Positions 41,550-51,626 are shown, counted from the first letter of the stretch. The stretch: DNA of 64,000 bases from Citricoccus zhacaiensis (GCF_014645315.1 NZ_BMLQ01000001.1:722315-786314), one strand, 5' to 3'. Program-made: numbers and translations. The notes: generated by a model from the letters alone, not told the origin.

Positions 41550-42252
41550 CCTCCGCGCCCTGCACTCCGCGCTGTACGGGGATGCTCCGGGCCACCGCGT
41601 AGCCGATCCACATCAGCGCCAACGTGGCTGCGCAGGCCGCCAGCCAGTAGAGCGGGTCGGGCAAGGTCTGCAGGAACGGCCGGAACTTCAGGTAGAAGTA
41701 GTTGCCGTCCGTGAGGGCGTTGACTCCCAGGACCACCCCGAAATAGGCGAGGAACCAGGCATAGGACCGCCACAACCCACGGACGGTGGGCCGCCATCCG
41801 TCGGCGATCCCGGCGAAGACCGGCACCAGAATGGTCACGGCATGGCTGACCAGGAAGCTCCACCCCATGAGGTGGTCCATCGGCTGGATCCGCTGCGGGT
41901 AGATGAACGTCGCGTACGCGTAGAGACCGAAGTAGAACCCCACCTCCAGCAGTGCTGTCCGCCCAGTGAGCAGGTAGGCCATCAGGATCAGCGTGGTCAC
42001 GCGCGAGATGTGCAGTGGCAGGGAGTCACCCCAGTCCCAGCCCGCCACGAACGCCTGGTAGGTGTACAGGGCCACCTGCTGGGCCAGCGCCAGCACCAGG
42101 AAGCCCCAGAGCAGCACCGGGGCCAGCTCCCGCACCTGGCGGCGGAACGCCAGCAGCAGGGCCACAGCTGTCAGCACCGTCCCCAGGGCCAGCAGGTGGT
42201 CCACCCCGAACAGCGGGATATACGGAGCCAGCGGGTCCACGAACGAACTCAT
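41515..42252 (-). CDS. TIGR02206/YwaF family membrane protein
   Basis: This 245-residue protein has about seven hydrophobic segments. The TIGR02206 signature is visible as DSLPLHISRVTTLILM, the YPQRIQPMDHLMGWSFLVSH stretch and NALTDGNYFYLKFRP. The function of the family (YwaF in Bacillus) is unknown. It is likely in the plasma membrane. It starts at ATG 42252 and lies 13 bases after the stop of the SLH-SpoIID gene, so the two may be one transcript; its 3' end overlaps the DsbA lipoprotein gene. Confidence 0.85.
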   Translation of the reverse strand: MSSFVDPLAPYIPLFGVDHLLALGTVLTAVALLLAFRRQVRELAPVLLWGFLVLALAQQVALYTYQAFVAGWDWGDSLPLHISRVTTLILMAYLLTGRTALLEVGFYFGLYAYATFIYPQRIQPMDHLMGWSFLVSHAVTILVPVFAGIADGWRPTVRGLWRSYAWFLAYFGVVLGVNALTDGNYFYLKFRPFLQTLPDPLYWLAACAATLALMWIGYAVARSIPVQRGVQGAEVIARSGLSARP

Positions 42253-42265
42253 GGACTCAGGGTAG

Positions 42266-44140
42266 TCAGCGCGGGGTGACGGAGGAGAACCAAGCTGAGG
42301 GGATGCCGACGCGACTGCGGAACGTGTGGCCGCTGAGGGTGGCCGTGGTGCCGTCCTTGGCGGTGGCGGTGACCACCGCGGCCGCTCGGTCCGCGCCCAC
42401 GGTGTACGTCACCGTCATGACATCGTGCAGGCCGAAGGCCCGCGCCACGGCGGCCTGGCTGACAGGAACCGTCCAGGACGCCCGGGGGTTGTTGGCCGCC
42501 TGGTGGAGACTGTAGGGGTCCTGTCTGCTGACGAGGTACGGCACCGCATTGCCCCAGACATCCTTCGCGTTGCGGGTGTAACCGCCGTTGGAAGAGGAAT
42601 AGGAGGTCTCAGCGATGGCAGAGCCGTGCCAGAGGCTCAACGCGCTGGACACGCTGCTGCCCCTGCGGGACAGAGTGGCGTCCACGGCGGCCTTCCACTT
42701 CTTTCCGTAGACGCCTCCGGTCCCCTCGTTCTCCTTGGCCCACCCGGTGAACTTCTGTGAGCTGGTCTCGTCCGTGACGTGACAGTCGCAGTCGCCCTTG
42801 AGCGTCCCCATGAATCGCAACGCGTACGAGCGTCCGGCGATGGCCTGGGTCTTGAGAGCCTCCGAATTCCAAGCGGAGGGCATCTCGGCCAGGCCGTAGA
42901 GGTACTCGTCGTTCATGCGCAGCTCGTTGACCACGTTGAGCTGTCCGGCGCCGTTGGCGGTGACGATGATCCGGCCGTGGCGCAGCACCAAGTCCTTGCT
43001 GGCGCCGTCGGCCTTCGGCACCGTCACGGTGGAATGCATCATAGGTTCCCAGTACCGAGTCCCGGTCCATTCGAGGGTCACCGAGCTGCCGCGCTTCTGC
43101 GTGCCGTCGGGCAGGGTCGCCAGCACCCGACCTGATTTCACCGAGAACCTCACAGCCCCGTCGGTCGTCGGCACCTGTGTGTCCCCCGCGGCCGTGACCC
43201 GGAGCTGGTCCGTGCCGTCGATGGTGGTGGATGCGGGCGACGTCAGGTGGACGCGGATGGTCTCGTTGGCCCGCCGCGTCGAGTCCCGCAGCTCGGTCCC
43301 GGGGTAGTAGAAGGCCAGGATGTCCCGGGCGCTGTTCCCGAGTTCGGCCATGGCGCGGGCCCCGTATTGGCTCATCCCGACACCATGGCCGAATCCGGCG
43401 CCGGACACCTCGAAGGCCGGGGGGACCACGGAGACGTCCCTACCGAGGACCTCGGCGGCTGCACGGATCATCTTGGCGGCCTCGCCGCGACCGATGTTCC
43501 GTCCCGACCGGTAGGTCCCGTCGGTGTAGCCGTTCGAGACACCGGCGGACGCCATCCACGCGATGTACGTGTAGGACGGGTGATCGGTCGGCACGTCACG
43601 GAAACGCGACTCCAAGGGAGCCGTGAAGTCGGGATCCACCACACCAAAGAGGATCTTCGCCATCTCACCGCGAGTGATCGGCCGATAGGGCCGGAAGAGT
43701 CCGTCCGCATAGCCGCTGACGATGCCCTCCTGCACCATCCACGAGACGGGCGCATGCCAGTCGGAGTCCTGGGGGACGTCCGGGAACCCGTCGGCCGCCG
43801 GTGTGGGCGTGGGCGTGGGAGAGTCCATCAGTCGGTACAGGAACGCGGACGCCTGGGCACGTGTGACGTCGTCGTACACGCCGAAGGTGCCGTCCACGTA
43901 CCCCTGGGTGATTTCGTTCTGGATCAGCCAGGTTACGCCCTCGTAGTATGTCGTACCGGCCGGGACGTCCGGGAATGAGGTCGTGTTCTGGGCCGCCGCG
44001 AGGGCCGGCGTCGCGAACAGCGCCAGAGAGATGGTGAGACCGAGCGTCAGGACCCGGCGAAGCGATCTCCGCCAACCGGAATCGCCATGACGGCCGCGCC
44101 TCGCAGGACGCACGGGTGGACGTGGGGCAGTGATCGGCAT
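42266..44140 (-). CDS. Secreted SLH-domain protein with SpoIID/LytB domain
   Basis: This 624-residue protein has a twin-basic N-terminus and signal peptide (LTLGLTISLALFATPALA), three SLH domains (about residues 50-240; FPDVPAGTTYYEGVTWL, FPDVPQDSDWHAPV, FRDVPTDHPSYTYI), then a SpoIID/LytB domain (GAGFGHGVGMSQYGARAM, EALKTQAIAGRSYALR). SpoIID proteins cut peptidoglycan glycan strands in spore formers, and LytB modifies amidases; the actinobacterial role is unclear. SLH repeats bind cell-wall polymers and would hold it at the surface. It shares its SLH layout with the protein at 54704. Confidence 0.9.
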   Translation of the reverse strand: MPITAPRPPVRPARRGRHGDSGWRRSLRRVLTLGLTISLALFATPALAAAQNTTSFPDVPAGTTYYEGVTWLIQNEITQGYVDGTFGVYDDVTRAQASAFLYRLMDSPTPTPTPAADGFPDVPQDSDWHAPVSWMVQEGIVSGYADGLFRPYRPITRGEMAKILFGVVDPDFTAPLESRFRDVPTDHPSYTYIAWMASAGVSNGYTDGTYRSGRNIGRGEAAKMIRAAAEVLGRDVSVVPPAFEVSGAGFGHGVGMSQYGARAMAELGNSARDILAFYYPGTELRDSTRRANETIRVHLTSPASTTIDGTDQLRVTAAGDTQVPTTDGAVRFSVKSGRVLATLPDGTQKRGSSVTLEWTGTRYWEPMMHSTVTVPKADGASKDLVLRHGRIIVTANGAGQLNVVNELRMNDEYLYGLAEMPSAWNSEALKTQAIAGRSYALRFMGTLKGDCDCHVTDETSSQKFTGWAKENEGTGGVYGKKWKAAVDATLSRRGSSVSSALSLWHGSAIAETSYSSSNGGYTRNAKDVWGNAVPYLVSRQDPYSLHQAANNPRASWTVPVSQAAVARAFGLHDVMTVTYTVGADRAAAVVTATAKDGTTATLSGHTFRSRVGIPSAWFSSVTPR

Positions 44141-44191
44141 GGGATCCTCCGGAAGGTCGTCGAAAGCCCTGGCGTCTGCCCCACGGCACCA

Positions 44192-44268
44192 TGGAGCCCC
44201 CTACCGGATTCGAACCGGTGACCCCCTGTTTACAAGACAGGTGCTCTGGCCAGCTGAGCTAAGGAGGC
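44192..44268 (-). tRNA. tRNA-Thr (anticodon TGT)
   Basis: Minus-strand cloverleaf with acceptor GCCTCCT/AGGGGGC, anticodon loop CTTGTAA giving TGT (reads ACA), T-loop TTCGAAT and an encoded CCA. It sits in the promoter region of the SLH-SpoIID gene, on the same strand and upstream of it. Confidence 0.97.
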
Positions 44269-44270
44269 GA

Positions 44271-44330
44271 GAAGGGCCGGCACCGTACCCCGTCAGCGAG
44301 CCTGCTGACGTGGACGGAAACCGGCCCTTC
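44271..44330 (-). terminator. Two-part terminator hairpin of the DsbA-like gene
   Basis: GAAGGGCCGG (44271-44280) pairs with CCGGCCCTTC (44321-44330), with an inner CGTCAGC/GCTGACG stem. It lies between the DsbA-like stop and tRNA-Thr and can end the leftward transcript. Confidence 0.7.
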
Positions 44331-44350
44331 AAGAGTAGCGGATCAGGCGA

Positions 44351-45229
44351 TCAGGACGCGTCCATGATGCCCTGGGCCCAGTCGGTGAAGGACTGGCCCT
44401 GCTCGGCGGTGGCCCAGTTCTGGCCCTGGACCCACACGGACGGGGTGCCCGCCACGCCCGCGGCACGAGCCTGGGCGCCGGAGTACTTCACGTAGGGGCG
44501 GTAGGTGTTGCCGTCCACGCAGGAGTCGATGTCGGCTCCCAGGCCGGAGGCCATGTCCTTGAGCTCGTCGTCGCTCAGGCCCTGGCCGCCATGACCGGTG
44601 TAGGCGCCGAAGACCTGCGTGATGAAGGAGTTGTAGTTCTCCGGGGAGTTCTCCGCCACGCAGGTGGCCGCATTGGCGGCGCGGGAGGAGTAGTTGCCGG
44701 TGGCGGGGTTGTCCAGGAAGTCCAGCATGCGGTACTCCACGGTGACCTCGCCAGCGTCCAGCCACTGGTTCAGCTGCTCGGCGTTCTCCGCCTCGAAGCT
44801 GGCGCAGTGCACGCAGTTGGCGTCGGCGTAGACGATGATCTGGGCCGGCTCACCGGCCGGGCGGGCCTCCGCACCGGGGACGGTCTCGGGCTGCTCGCCG
44901 GTGGCCTCCGGGATCTCGACGGTCGTGGCGTCGACCTCCTCGAGACCTTCGTCGCCCGGGGCAAGTTCGGTGGTGGAGGTGAGGGTGATACCGCCCTGGT
45001 CATTGCCCGCGCTCGGTGCGGGGCCGGCGTCGGGAATGGAGCGGGAGGAGTTCATGAAGATGACACCGATCACCACGGCGATGACCACCACGACGCCGAT
45101 GACGACGCCCCAGCGCACCATGAGGGAACGCCGCTTCTCCTGGCGGCGCTGCTCCTCCTGCATCTGCCGGGCCTTCTCACGCGCCGTCTGCTGCCGTTCG
45201 GCCTTCGTTTGATTCTTACTAGTCGCCAT
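44351..45229 (-). CDS. Membrane-anchored DsbA-like thiol oxidoreductase
   Basis: This 292-residue protein has a charged, Gln/Arg-rich cytosolic coiled segment (residues 1-38), one membrane span (about 40-59), an acidic outer linker and a DsbA-like thioredoxin domain with CVHC (139-142) and the cis-Pro segment AGTPSVWVQG. It resembles DSBA-like proteins that oxidise secreted proteins in actinobacteria. It differs from the lipoprotein at 40806 in anchor type. A divergent 191-base gap to otsA holds both promoters. Confidence 0.9.
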   Translation of the reverse strand: MATSKNQTKAERQQTAREKARQMQEEQRRQEKRRSLMVRWGVVIGVVVVIAVVIGVIFMNSSRSIPDAGPAPSAGNDQGGITLTSTTELAPGDEGLEEVDATTVEIPEATGEQPETVPGAEARPAGEPAQIIVYADANCVHCASFEAENAEQLNQWLDAGEVTVEYRMLDFLDNPATGNYSSRAANAATCVAENSPENYNSFITQVFGAYTGHGGQGLSDDELKDMASGLGADIDSCVDGNTYRPYVKYSGAQARAAGVAGTPSVWVQGQNWATAEQGQSFTDWAQGIMDAS

Positions 45230-45420
45230 GGTCCTGCCTGTCGTCCTGACTCTCGGGGTCGCTGCGGTGTCATGTAGCCGGCCGGTATCCCCTCATACCA
45301 TCCTTCGGCGGGCCGTGGGACAGACTACCGGGCCAACCTGAGAAACCTGTTCACACGATGGCCACCCCTCCGGGCGGTCCCTGGCGATAGGCTCGGATCG
45401 GAAGGACAAGGAGGTCCGCA

Positions 45421-47058
45421 GTGAACAACACCACCGTCGACATCCCCACCGGCGCCGTACCGTTCGTCGAGAAGCTGGCCGGGGATCCACCGGCGCCGGG
45501 CCACGCCGACCTCGTGGTCGTGGCCAACCGCCTGGCCGTGGACCGTGTGGTCGAGGAGGACGGCACCGCCTCGTGGCGCCGGTCCCCCGGCGGCCTGGTC
45601 ACCGCGCTGGCGCCCATCATGACCCGGCAGGAGGGTGCGTGGGTCGGATGGGGCGGTTCCCCGGAGGAGGAGCTGGACGAGCCGCTGGAGCCCTTCACCC
45701 ATGAGGGCATGCACCTGGTCCCCGTGCCCCTGACCGAGCAGGAACTGGTCAAGTACTACGAGGGCTTCTCCAACTCCACCCTCTGGCCGCTGTACCACGA
45801 CGTCATCGCCCGCCCGGAGTTCCACCGGCAGTGGTGGGACACCTATCAGCAGGTCAACGCTCGGTTCGCCCATGCCGCGGCCGCCACCGCCGCCGAGGGG
45901 GCCACGGTCTGGGTGCAGGACTACCAGCTGCAGCTGGTGCCCAGGATCCTGCGCCGGCTCCGCCCGGACCTGCGGATCGGCTACTTCCATCACATCCCGT
46001 TCCCACCGGTCGAGATCTACGCGCAGCTGCCGTGGCGCCGCCCGGTGCTCGAGGGCCTGCTCGGCGCGGACCTGATCGGCTTCCAGCGCCGCTCGGACGT
46101 CTCGAACTTCCAGGGCGCCGTGCGGCGCATCCTGGGCTCCTCGTTCCGTTCCAATGCGGTCCAGGTGAAGGAGCACGACGGCGGCGCCCGCACCGTGGGT
46201 GCCGCCGCGTTCCCCATCTCGATCGACGTGGACACCATCACGGACCTGGCCCAGGACCCGGACATCCAAGCCCGCGCCCGGCAGATCCGCGAGGAACTGG
46301 GCAACCCGCGCACCATCCTCCTGGGTGTTGACCGGCTGGACTACACCAAGGGCATCCGGCACCGCATCAAGGCCTTCTCCGAGCTGCTCGAGGACGGCCG
46401 GCTGAGCGTCGAGGACGCCTGCCTGGTGCAGGTGGCCAGCCCGTCCCGGGAAAGCGTGGACTCCTACAAGGAGTTGCGGGACGAGATCGAGTTGTCCGTC
46501 GGCCGTGTCAACGGCACCTTCGACACGATGGGCCACACCGCCATCCGGTACCTGCACCACTCCTATCCGGTCGAGGAGATGGTCGCGCTCTACCTGGCCG
46601 CGGACGTCATGCTGGTGACCGCGCTGCGGGACGGGATGAACCTCGTGGCCAAGGAGTATGTGGCGGCCCGCGGCGGCTGGGGCGGAGTGCTGGTGCTCTC
46701 CGAGTTCGCCGGAGCCGCGGACCAGCTGCGCAAAGCCCTGCTGGTCAACCCCCATGACATCGACGGGCTGAAGAACGCCATCATGGAGGCCACCGAGATG
46801 GCCCCCGGTGAGGCCACCAAACGCATGAAGGCGATGCACCGGCAGCTCATCACCCATGACGTGAACAAGTGGTCCCGGGACTTCCTCGACCGCCTCGGCG
46901 GCGCGGCGCCGGCGGAGCGGGCCGGAGCGGAGGACGGCGGCCAGCAGTCGGCCTTCATGGACACCGATGACGATCGCGAGCGCCGAGACCACGAGGTCGA
47001 CGAGCCCTTTGATGAGAGTGGGCCCGCTGACGGTTCCACCCCCGGGGACGGACGATGA
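45421..47058 (+). CDS. otsA: Alpha,alpha-trehalose-6-phosphate synthase
   Basis: This 545-residue GT20 enzyme joins UDP-glucose and glucose-6-phosphate to trehalose-6-phosphate. Conserved parts are DLVVVANRLAVDR with the RRSPGGL loop, QDYQLQLVPRILRR, IGYFHHIPFPP, GVDRLDYTKGIRHRI and TALRDGMNLVAKEYV. The C-terminal ~50 residues are an acidic, low-complexity tail beyond the usual end. Start is GTG at 45421. It overlaps otsB by 4 bases (ATGA) and leads a four-gene operon. Trehalose protects against osmotic and drying stress. Confidence 0.97.
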   Translation: MNNTTVDIPTGAVPFVEKLAGDPPAPGHADLVVVANRLAVDRVVEEDGTASWRRSPGGLVTALAPIMTRQEGAWVGWGGSPEEELDEPLEPFTHEGMHLVPVPLTEQELVKYYEGFSNSTLWPLYHDVIARPEFHRQWWDTYQQVNARFAHAAAATAAEGATVWVQDYQLQLVPRILRRLRPDLRIGYFHHIPFPPVEIYAQLPWRRPVLEGLLGADLIGFQRRSDVSNFQGAVRRILGSSFRSNAVQVKEHDGGARTVGAAAFPISIDVDTITDLAQDPDIQARARQIREELGNPRTILLGVDRLDYTKGIRHRIKAFSELLEDGRLSVEDACLVQVASPSRESVDSYKELRDEIELSVGRVNGTFDTMGHTAIRYLHHSYPVEEMVALYLAADVMLVTALRDGMNLVAKEYVAARGGWGGVLVLSEFAGAADQLRKALLVNPHDIDGLKNAIMEATEMAPGEATKRMKAMHRQLITHDVNKWSRDFLDRLGGAAPAERAGAEDGGQQSAFMDTDDDRERRDHEVDEPFDESGPADGSTPGDGR

Positions 47059-47831
47059 CCGGTCCGGGGCTGGCCACCGCCCTGCAGGAGTTCGCCGCGC
47101 GGGATTCGATCCTCGTGGCACTGGACTTCGACGGGGTCATGGCCGAGCTCGTGGACCGGGCCGAGAACGCCCGGCCCCTGCCGGCGAACGCCACCGCGCT
47201 GGCCGCCCTGGCCGAACTCCCGGGCGTGCACACGGCCTTGGTCTCCGGCCGCGCCCTGGCCTCGCTGACGGCTGTCGCCGCTCCGCCGGAGCGGACGCTG
47301 CTCATCGGGTCACACGGCGCCGAGCGCCGCCTCGGTCCGGAGGCACCCCCACTGGAACTGGACGAGGAACAAACTCGGACGCTGGCCGCCGTCGGGCAGG
47401 TGTTGGAGCCCGTGGCCGCCCAGTATCCGGACTCGTGGGTGGAGTCCAAGCCGGCGGCCCGGGTGCTGCAGGTGCGGCTGGCCCGGTCGGACGAGGCGAG
47501 GCGCCGGGCGGTGGCCGAGGCCGAAGAGGCGTTGGGCAAGCTGGACGGGCTGGCCCCCGTCTACATCGGGCACGGCAAGGACGTGCTGGAAGTCGCCGTG
47601 GTGCGGGCGGACAAGGGCCAGGGGCTGGACCTGCTGAGGTCTGTCACCGGGGCGGAAGCGGTGTTGTTCGCCGGGGACGATGTGACGGACGAGACGGGAT
47701 TCGCCCGGCTCGACCCGGCCCGGGACGTGTCCATCAAGGTCGGCCCCGGAGAGACCCGGGCGCAGTTCAGGATTGAGGGGCCGGCGGACGTGGCCACCGT
47801 GCTGGAGGCGGTGCGGTCATGGCGTCAGTAG
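47055..47831 (+). CDS. otsB: Trehalose-6-phosphate phosphatase
   Basis: This 258-residue HAD-family phosphatase releases trehalose from trehalose-6-phosphate. HAD motifs are LVALDFDGVMAELV (nucleophile and acid Asp), SGRALASL, Lys in the VESKPAA region, and FAGDDVTDETGF. The second motif and cap are of OtsB type. It starts within the otsA stop (ATGA) and its end overlaps the next gene by 13 bases. Confidence 0.95.
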   Translation: MTGPGLATALQEFAARDSILVALDFDGVMAELVDRAENARPLPANATALAALAELPGVHTALVSGRALASLTAVAAPPERTLLIGSHGAERRLGPEAPPLELDEEQTRTLAAVGQVLEPVAAQYPDSWVESKPAARVLQVRLARSDEARRRAVAEAEEALGKLDGLAPVYIGHGKDVLEVAVVRADKGQGLDLLRSVTGAEAVLFAGDDVTDETGFARLDPARDVSIKVGPGETRAQFRIEGPADVATVLEAVRSWRQ

Positions 47832-48484
47832 AGTTGCGCGGCATCACGGTCCAGTACCCGTCCGCACGGACCCCCGCCCTGGACGAGCTGGACCTCTGGG
47901 CCCAGGACGGCCGGTTCACGGTGGTCGCCGGTGACCTGCGCAGCGGCAAGTCCACGCTGCTAAGGGTGGTGGCCGGCCAGGAGTCGCCGGATGCCGGACG
48001 GGTGCTGATCGGCGGCGTGGACGTGACCGAGGTGCCCGCACATGACCGTGACGCCGTGATCGTCTTCCAGCACTACGCCCTCTACCCGCACATGGACGTG
48101 CAGGAGAACATGAGCTTCGCCTTACGGGTGGCCGGTGTCCCCCCGGCCGAACGGCAGGACCGGGTCCGGGAGGCCGCCCGCCTCCTGGACCTGGAGGAGC
48201 AGCTCGGCTGGACACCCGAACGGCTGACCGGCCCGCAACGGCAGCAGGTGGCGCTCGCCCGGGCGGTGGTCCGCCGGCCCGCCGTGCTGCTCATGGACGA
48301 TCCGCTCACCGCCCTGCCCCCGGCACTGAAGGACCACACGGCCGAGCTGATCCGCAGCCTGGCCCACACCCTGGACGTCACCACGCTGTACGCCACGGCC
48401 GAGCCCGGCCCGGTGGCCTCCGTGGCGGACCGCCTGCTGCGGCTGGACTCAGGCCAGCTGAGGGAGGACACTGCCGTGTCATGA
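47819..48484 (+). CDS. Degenerate, shortened ABC-type sugar ATPase (MalK-like)
   Basis: This 221-residue protein follows the MalK/UgpC fold but lacks the ~140-residue C-terminal regulatory domain and has altered catalytic motifs. Walker A is kept (GDLRSGKSTLLR) and so is the Q-loop VFQHYALYPHM. The signature reads LTGPQ instead of LSGGQ, Walker B ends MDDP instead of MDEP, the D-loop SNLD is TALP, and the switch YVTHDQ is YATAEP, losing the His. No permease or binding protein adjoins it. It overlaps both neighbours (13 and 4 bases). A regulatory nucleotide-binding role is more likely than transport; it may also be slowly decaying. Confidence 0.75.
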   Translation: MASVELRGITVQYPSARTPALDELDLWAQDGRFTVVAGDLRSGKSTLLRVVAGQESPDAGRVLIGGVDVTEVPAHDRDAVIVFQHYALYPHMDVQENMSFALRVAGVPPAERQDRVREAARLLDLEEQLGWTPERLTGPQRQQVALARAVVRRPAVLLMDDPLTALPPALKDHTAELIRSLAHTLDVTTLYATAEPGPVASVADRLLRLDSGQLREDTAVS

Positions 48485-49758
48485 CACCGCGTTCCGGTCT
48501 GGACATCACCACCTCGGGTACTGCCGTGGACACTGCGGCGTTGATCTCCCTACCCTGGGACGTGCCGTTGGCCGAGTGGCCCGACTCCGCCCTCGCCGCC
48601 CTCCCCCGCGGACTGTCCCGGCACGTGGTGCGGTTCGCCCACCTCGAGGGTGCCGTGGTCGCGGTGAAGGAGACCACGGAGTCCTCGGCTCGCCGCGAAT
48701 ACCAGTTGCTGCGCCGGCTCGAACGATTGGACGTCCCCTGCGTGGAGCCGGTGGCCGTGGTCGCCGGGCGCATCGACCCGGACGGCGAGCCCCTGCCGAC
48801 GGTGCTCGTGACCCGGCACCTGCGGTTCTCGCTGCCCTACCGCGCCGTGTTTTCCCGGCGGCTGCACCGGGACACCCTGACCCGGCTGATCGACGCCCTC
48901 GCCCTGCTGCTCGTGGAGCTGCACCTGGCCGGTTTCTACTGGGGGGACGTCTCCCTGTCCAACACCCTGTTCCGCCGTGACGCCGGCGCCTTCGCGGCCT
49001 ACCTGGTGGATGCCGAGACCGGTGAGCTGCATCCCTCCCTGTCCCGCGGCCAGCGGGAGCACGACCTGGAGCTGGCCCGGGTCAACGTGGCCGGTGAGCT
49101 GATGGACCTGATGTCCGGCGGCCTGGTGGAGGGGGACGTGGATCCCGTGGCCACCTCGCAGCTGATCATCGATGCCTACCGCCGGCTGTGGGAGGAGCTC
49201 ACCGCGGACATGTCCTTCCGGCCCGGCGAGCGCTGGCGGGTCGAGGAGCGGATCCGCCGCTTGAACTCCCTCGGCTTCGATGTGGAGGAGTACGCCATCC
49301 GCACCACCCGGGGCGGCTCCGAACTGGTGCTGCAGCCCAAGGTCGTGGACCCGGGCCACCACCAGCGCCGCCTGTTGGGGTTGACCGGCCTGGACGTGCA
49401 GGAGAACCAGGCCCGGCGGCTGCTGCGGGACATCGATGAGTACCGGGCCGTCAATCATCCCGAGATGGACGAGCACGAGGCCGCGAACCGGTGGCTGATC
49501 GAGGTCTTCGAGCCCGTGGCCCAGTCCATCCCGGCGAACCTGTCCGGCAAGCTCGAGCCCGCCGAGGTGATGCACCAGCTATTGGAGCACCGCTGGTACC
49601 TCTCCGAGAACCAGTCCCGGTCGGTGCCACTGGACGAAGCCCTGGAGTCCTACCTCCAGACCGTCCTGCCCCACCGCCGGGACGAGGACGCCGTGGTGCT
49701 GCATCCGACGACCACCATGCTCAAGGTGCTGGAGCTCCCCTCGGAGAACTACGACTGA
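48481..49758 (+). CDS. DUF4032 protein with kinase-like fold
   Basis: This 425-residue protein has an N-terminal protein-kinase-like domain and a C-terminal DUF4032 domain. Kinase-like marks are [20 protein letters not shown] (Lys and Glu), [16 protein letters not shown] (catalytic-loop-like Asp/Asn) and [10 protein letters not shown] (Asp). The DUF4032 part holds [17 protein letters not shown] and [12 protein letters not shown]. Such proteins might phosphorylate a small molecule, here possibly a sugar, but this is unproven. It starts in the ATGA of the ABC-like gene, ending the otsAB operon, and its 3' end overlaps treZ by 10 bases. Confidence 0.82.
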   Translation: MTPRSGLDITTSGTAVDTAALISLPWDVPLAEWPDSALAALPRGLSRHVVRFAHLEGAVVAVKETTESSARREYQLLRRLERLDVPCVEPVAVVAGRIDPDGEPLPTVLVTRHLRFSLPYRAVFSRRLHRDTLTRLIDALALLLVELHLAGFYWGDVSLSNTLFRRDAGAFAAYLVDAETGELHPSLSRGQREHDLELARVNVAGELMDLMSGGLVEGDVDPVATSQLIIDAYRRLWEELTADMSFRPGERWRVEERIRRLNSLGFDVEEYAIRTTRGGSELVLQPKVVDPGHHQRRLLGLTGLDVQENQARRLLRDIDEYRAVNHPEMDEHEAANRWLIEVFEPVAQSIPANLSGKLEPAEVMHQLLEHRWYLSENQSRSVPLDEALESYLQTVLPHRRDEDAVVLHPTTTMLKVLELPSENYD

Positions 49759-51626
49759 CCCTCGCGCCCGAGGAGCAGGAAACTGTGCGGTGGGAGGCGC
49801 CCGTCGTCGGGAACCGCGGTGCAGGGACCGTCGGGACTGTGGCCCGCCAACAGACGATATCCGAGCGCCTCGTCCGGGATCGGCATCGGCTCCGCGCCCA
49901 GTGCCGCCAAAAGGACCACAGCACCGGGTCCGACGTCGGCCCCCGCCTTCCCGCGCTCAACGCCGCGGTCCATCCGCACCCACCGTCGCTCGTCATCCAC
50001 CGCGGCGCGGGTGGTGGAGCGATCGGGGTCGGTCAGCTCGGGACGCGTGGCGCGCAGCCGTCCCAGCGTCCGGTACAACTCCAGAATCCGGGCGTGCCGG
50101 CCGGTCTCGGCCTCGTCCCAGCGCAGCGTCGACGCGGCAAAGGTCTCCGGGGACTGCGGGTCCGGCACCGCGTCGTGACTCCAAGCCATGCGGGCGAACT
50201 CCCGGCGCCGCCCCTCCGTCACCGCCTGCGCCAGCTCGGGCTCACGGTGCGCCGTGAAGAATTGCCACGGGGTGGAGGCCGCCCACTCCTCTCCCATGAA
50301 GAGCATCGGGGTGAAGGGACCGCTCAACAGCAGGGCGGCGCCGATCGCCAGCTGTCCCTCGTCGAGGATCGCGGTCAACCGGTCACCGGCGGCCCGGTTG
50401 CCGACCTGGTCGTGGTTCTGGAGGCACACCACCAAGGCCTCGGCGGGGATGTGCTCCCCCAGGGGCCGGCCGTGGTGGCGTCCGCGGAAGGAGGACCAGC
50501 TGCCATCGTGGAAGAACCCGCCGTTGAGCACCTTGGCCAGCGCGGACAGGGGTGCGAAGTCCGCGTAGTAGCCGTCCGTCTCTCCGCTCAGGGCCACGTG
50601 GACCGCATGGTGGAAGTCGTCCGACCACTGCCCCGTCAGGCCGTAGCCACCTGCCCCATCGGCCCCGGGGCCGGGCCGTTCCGTGATGAGCCGCGGATCG
50701 TTCAGGTCCGATTCGGCCACGAGCACCAGTGGCCGGCCCAGCCGCTCTGACAGGGTCTCCGTCTCCGCGGCCAGCTCCTCGAGCAGGTGCACGGCACGGC
50801 TGTCCTGCAGCGCGTGGACCGCGTCCAGACGGAGTCCGTCCACATGGTAGTCCTCGAACCACATCCGGGCGTTGTCCAGGATGTACCGGCGCACCTCGTC
50901 CGAGTCCGGGCCGTCCAGGTTGAGCCCGCTGCCCCAGCCGGTGGAGTGCTCGGTCAGGTACGGGCCGAACCGCGGGAGGTAGTTTCCGGAGGGGCCGAGG
51001 TGGTTGTAGACCACGTCCTGGATCACGGCCAGCCCTGCCCCGTGGCAGGCGTCCACGAAGCGTTGATAGGCCGCCGGTCCGCCGTAGGAGGCGTCCACGG
51101 CGTACCAGCCGACCCCGTCGTAGCCCCAGTTGTGCCTCCCACCGAAGGAGTTCACGGGTAGTAGCTCCACGTGGGTCACCCCGAGCGAGACCAGGTGGTC
51201 CAGCTTCTCCGCGGCGGCATCCAGGGTGCCCTCGTCCGTGAAGGTGCCGAGGTGGAGTTCGTAGATCACCGCACCCCCTAGCGGGCGGCCGGCCCAATCA
51301 CCGTCCCGCCATGGATGCGCGGAGCTGTCGAACAGCCGGGACGGCCCATGCACCGTGTCCGGTTGGCACCGCGAGCGCGGGTCCGGGAACGGTCCCTCGC
51401 CGTCCACGACGAACCCATATCCCAGTGCCGCGCGTGCGCGGACCGGCTCAGCGGGAGTCCACCAGCCGTTGTCCTGCCGGTCCAGGGGAAGACGCTCCGC
51501 GCCGTTCCAGCGATGCTCGGCGCCGTGAACGGCACCGGGCGGTGCCGTGGTCACGGCCAACTCGACGCTCTCCGCGGACGGCGCCCACACGGACAGCGGC
51601 GGCAGGGTCATCCTCGCCGCGCTCAT
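49749..51626 (-). CDS. treZ: Malto-oligosyltrehalose trehalohydrolase
   Basis: This 625-residue GH13 enzyme releases trehalose from maltooligosyl-trehalose. An N-terminal beta domain ([16 protein letters not shown]) precedes the TIM barrel with [48 protein letters not shown] (nucleophile Asp) and [12 protein letters not shown] (acid Glu). The ATG at 51626 lies in the treY stop (ATGA overlap), so they are translationally coupled; a longer open frame upstream is inside treY and rejected. With TreY it makes trehalose from glycogen. Confidence 0.95.
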   Translation of the reverse strand: MSAARMTLPPLSVWAPSAESVELAVTTAPPGAVHGAEHRWNGAERLPLDRQDNGWWTPAEPVRARAALGYGFVVDGEGPFPDPRSRCQPDTVHGPSRLFDSSAHPWRDGDWAGRPLGGAVIYELHLGTFTDEGTLDAAAEKLDHLVSLGVTHVELLPVNSFGGRHNWGYDGVGWYAVDASYGGPAAYQRFVDACHGAGLAVIQDVVYNHLGPSGNYLPRFGPYLTEHSTGWGSGLNLDGPDSDEVRRYILDNARMWFEDYHVDGLRLDAVHALQDSRAVHLLEELAAETETLSERLGRPLVLVAESDLNDPRLITERPGPGADGAGGYGLTGQWSDDFHHAVHVALSGETDGYYADFAPLSALAKVLNGGFFHDGSWSSFRGRHHGRPLGEHIPAEALVVCLQNHDQVGNRAAGDRLTAILDEGQLAIGAALLLSGPFTPMLFMGEEWAASTPWQFFTAHREPELAQAVTEGRRREFARMAWSHDAVPDPQSPETFAASTLRWDEAETGRHARILELYRTLGRLRATRPELTDPDRSTTRAAVDDERRWVRMDRGVERGKAGADVGPGAVVLLAALGAEPMPIPDEALGYRLLAGHSPDGPCTAVPDDGRLPPHSFLLLGREGQS

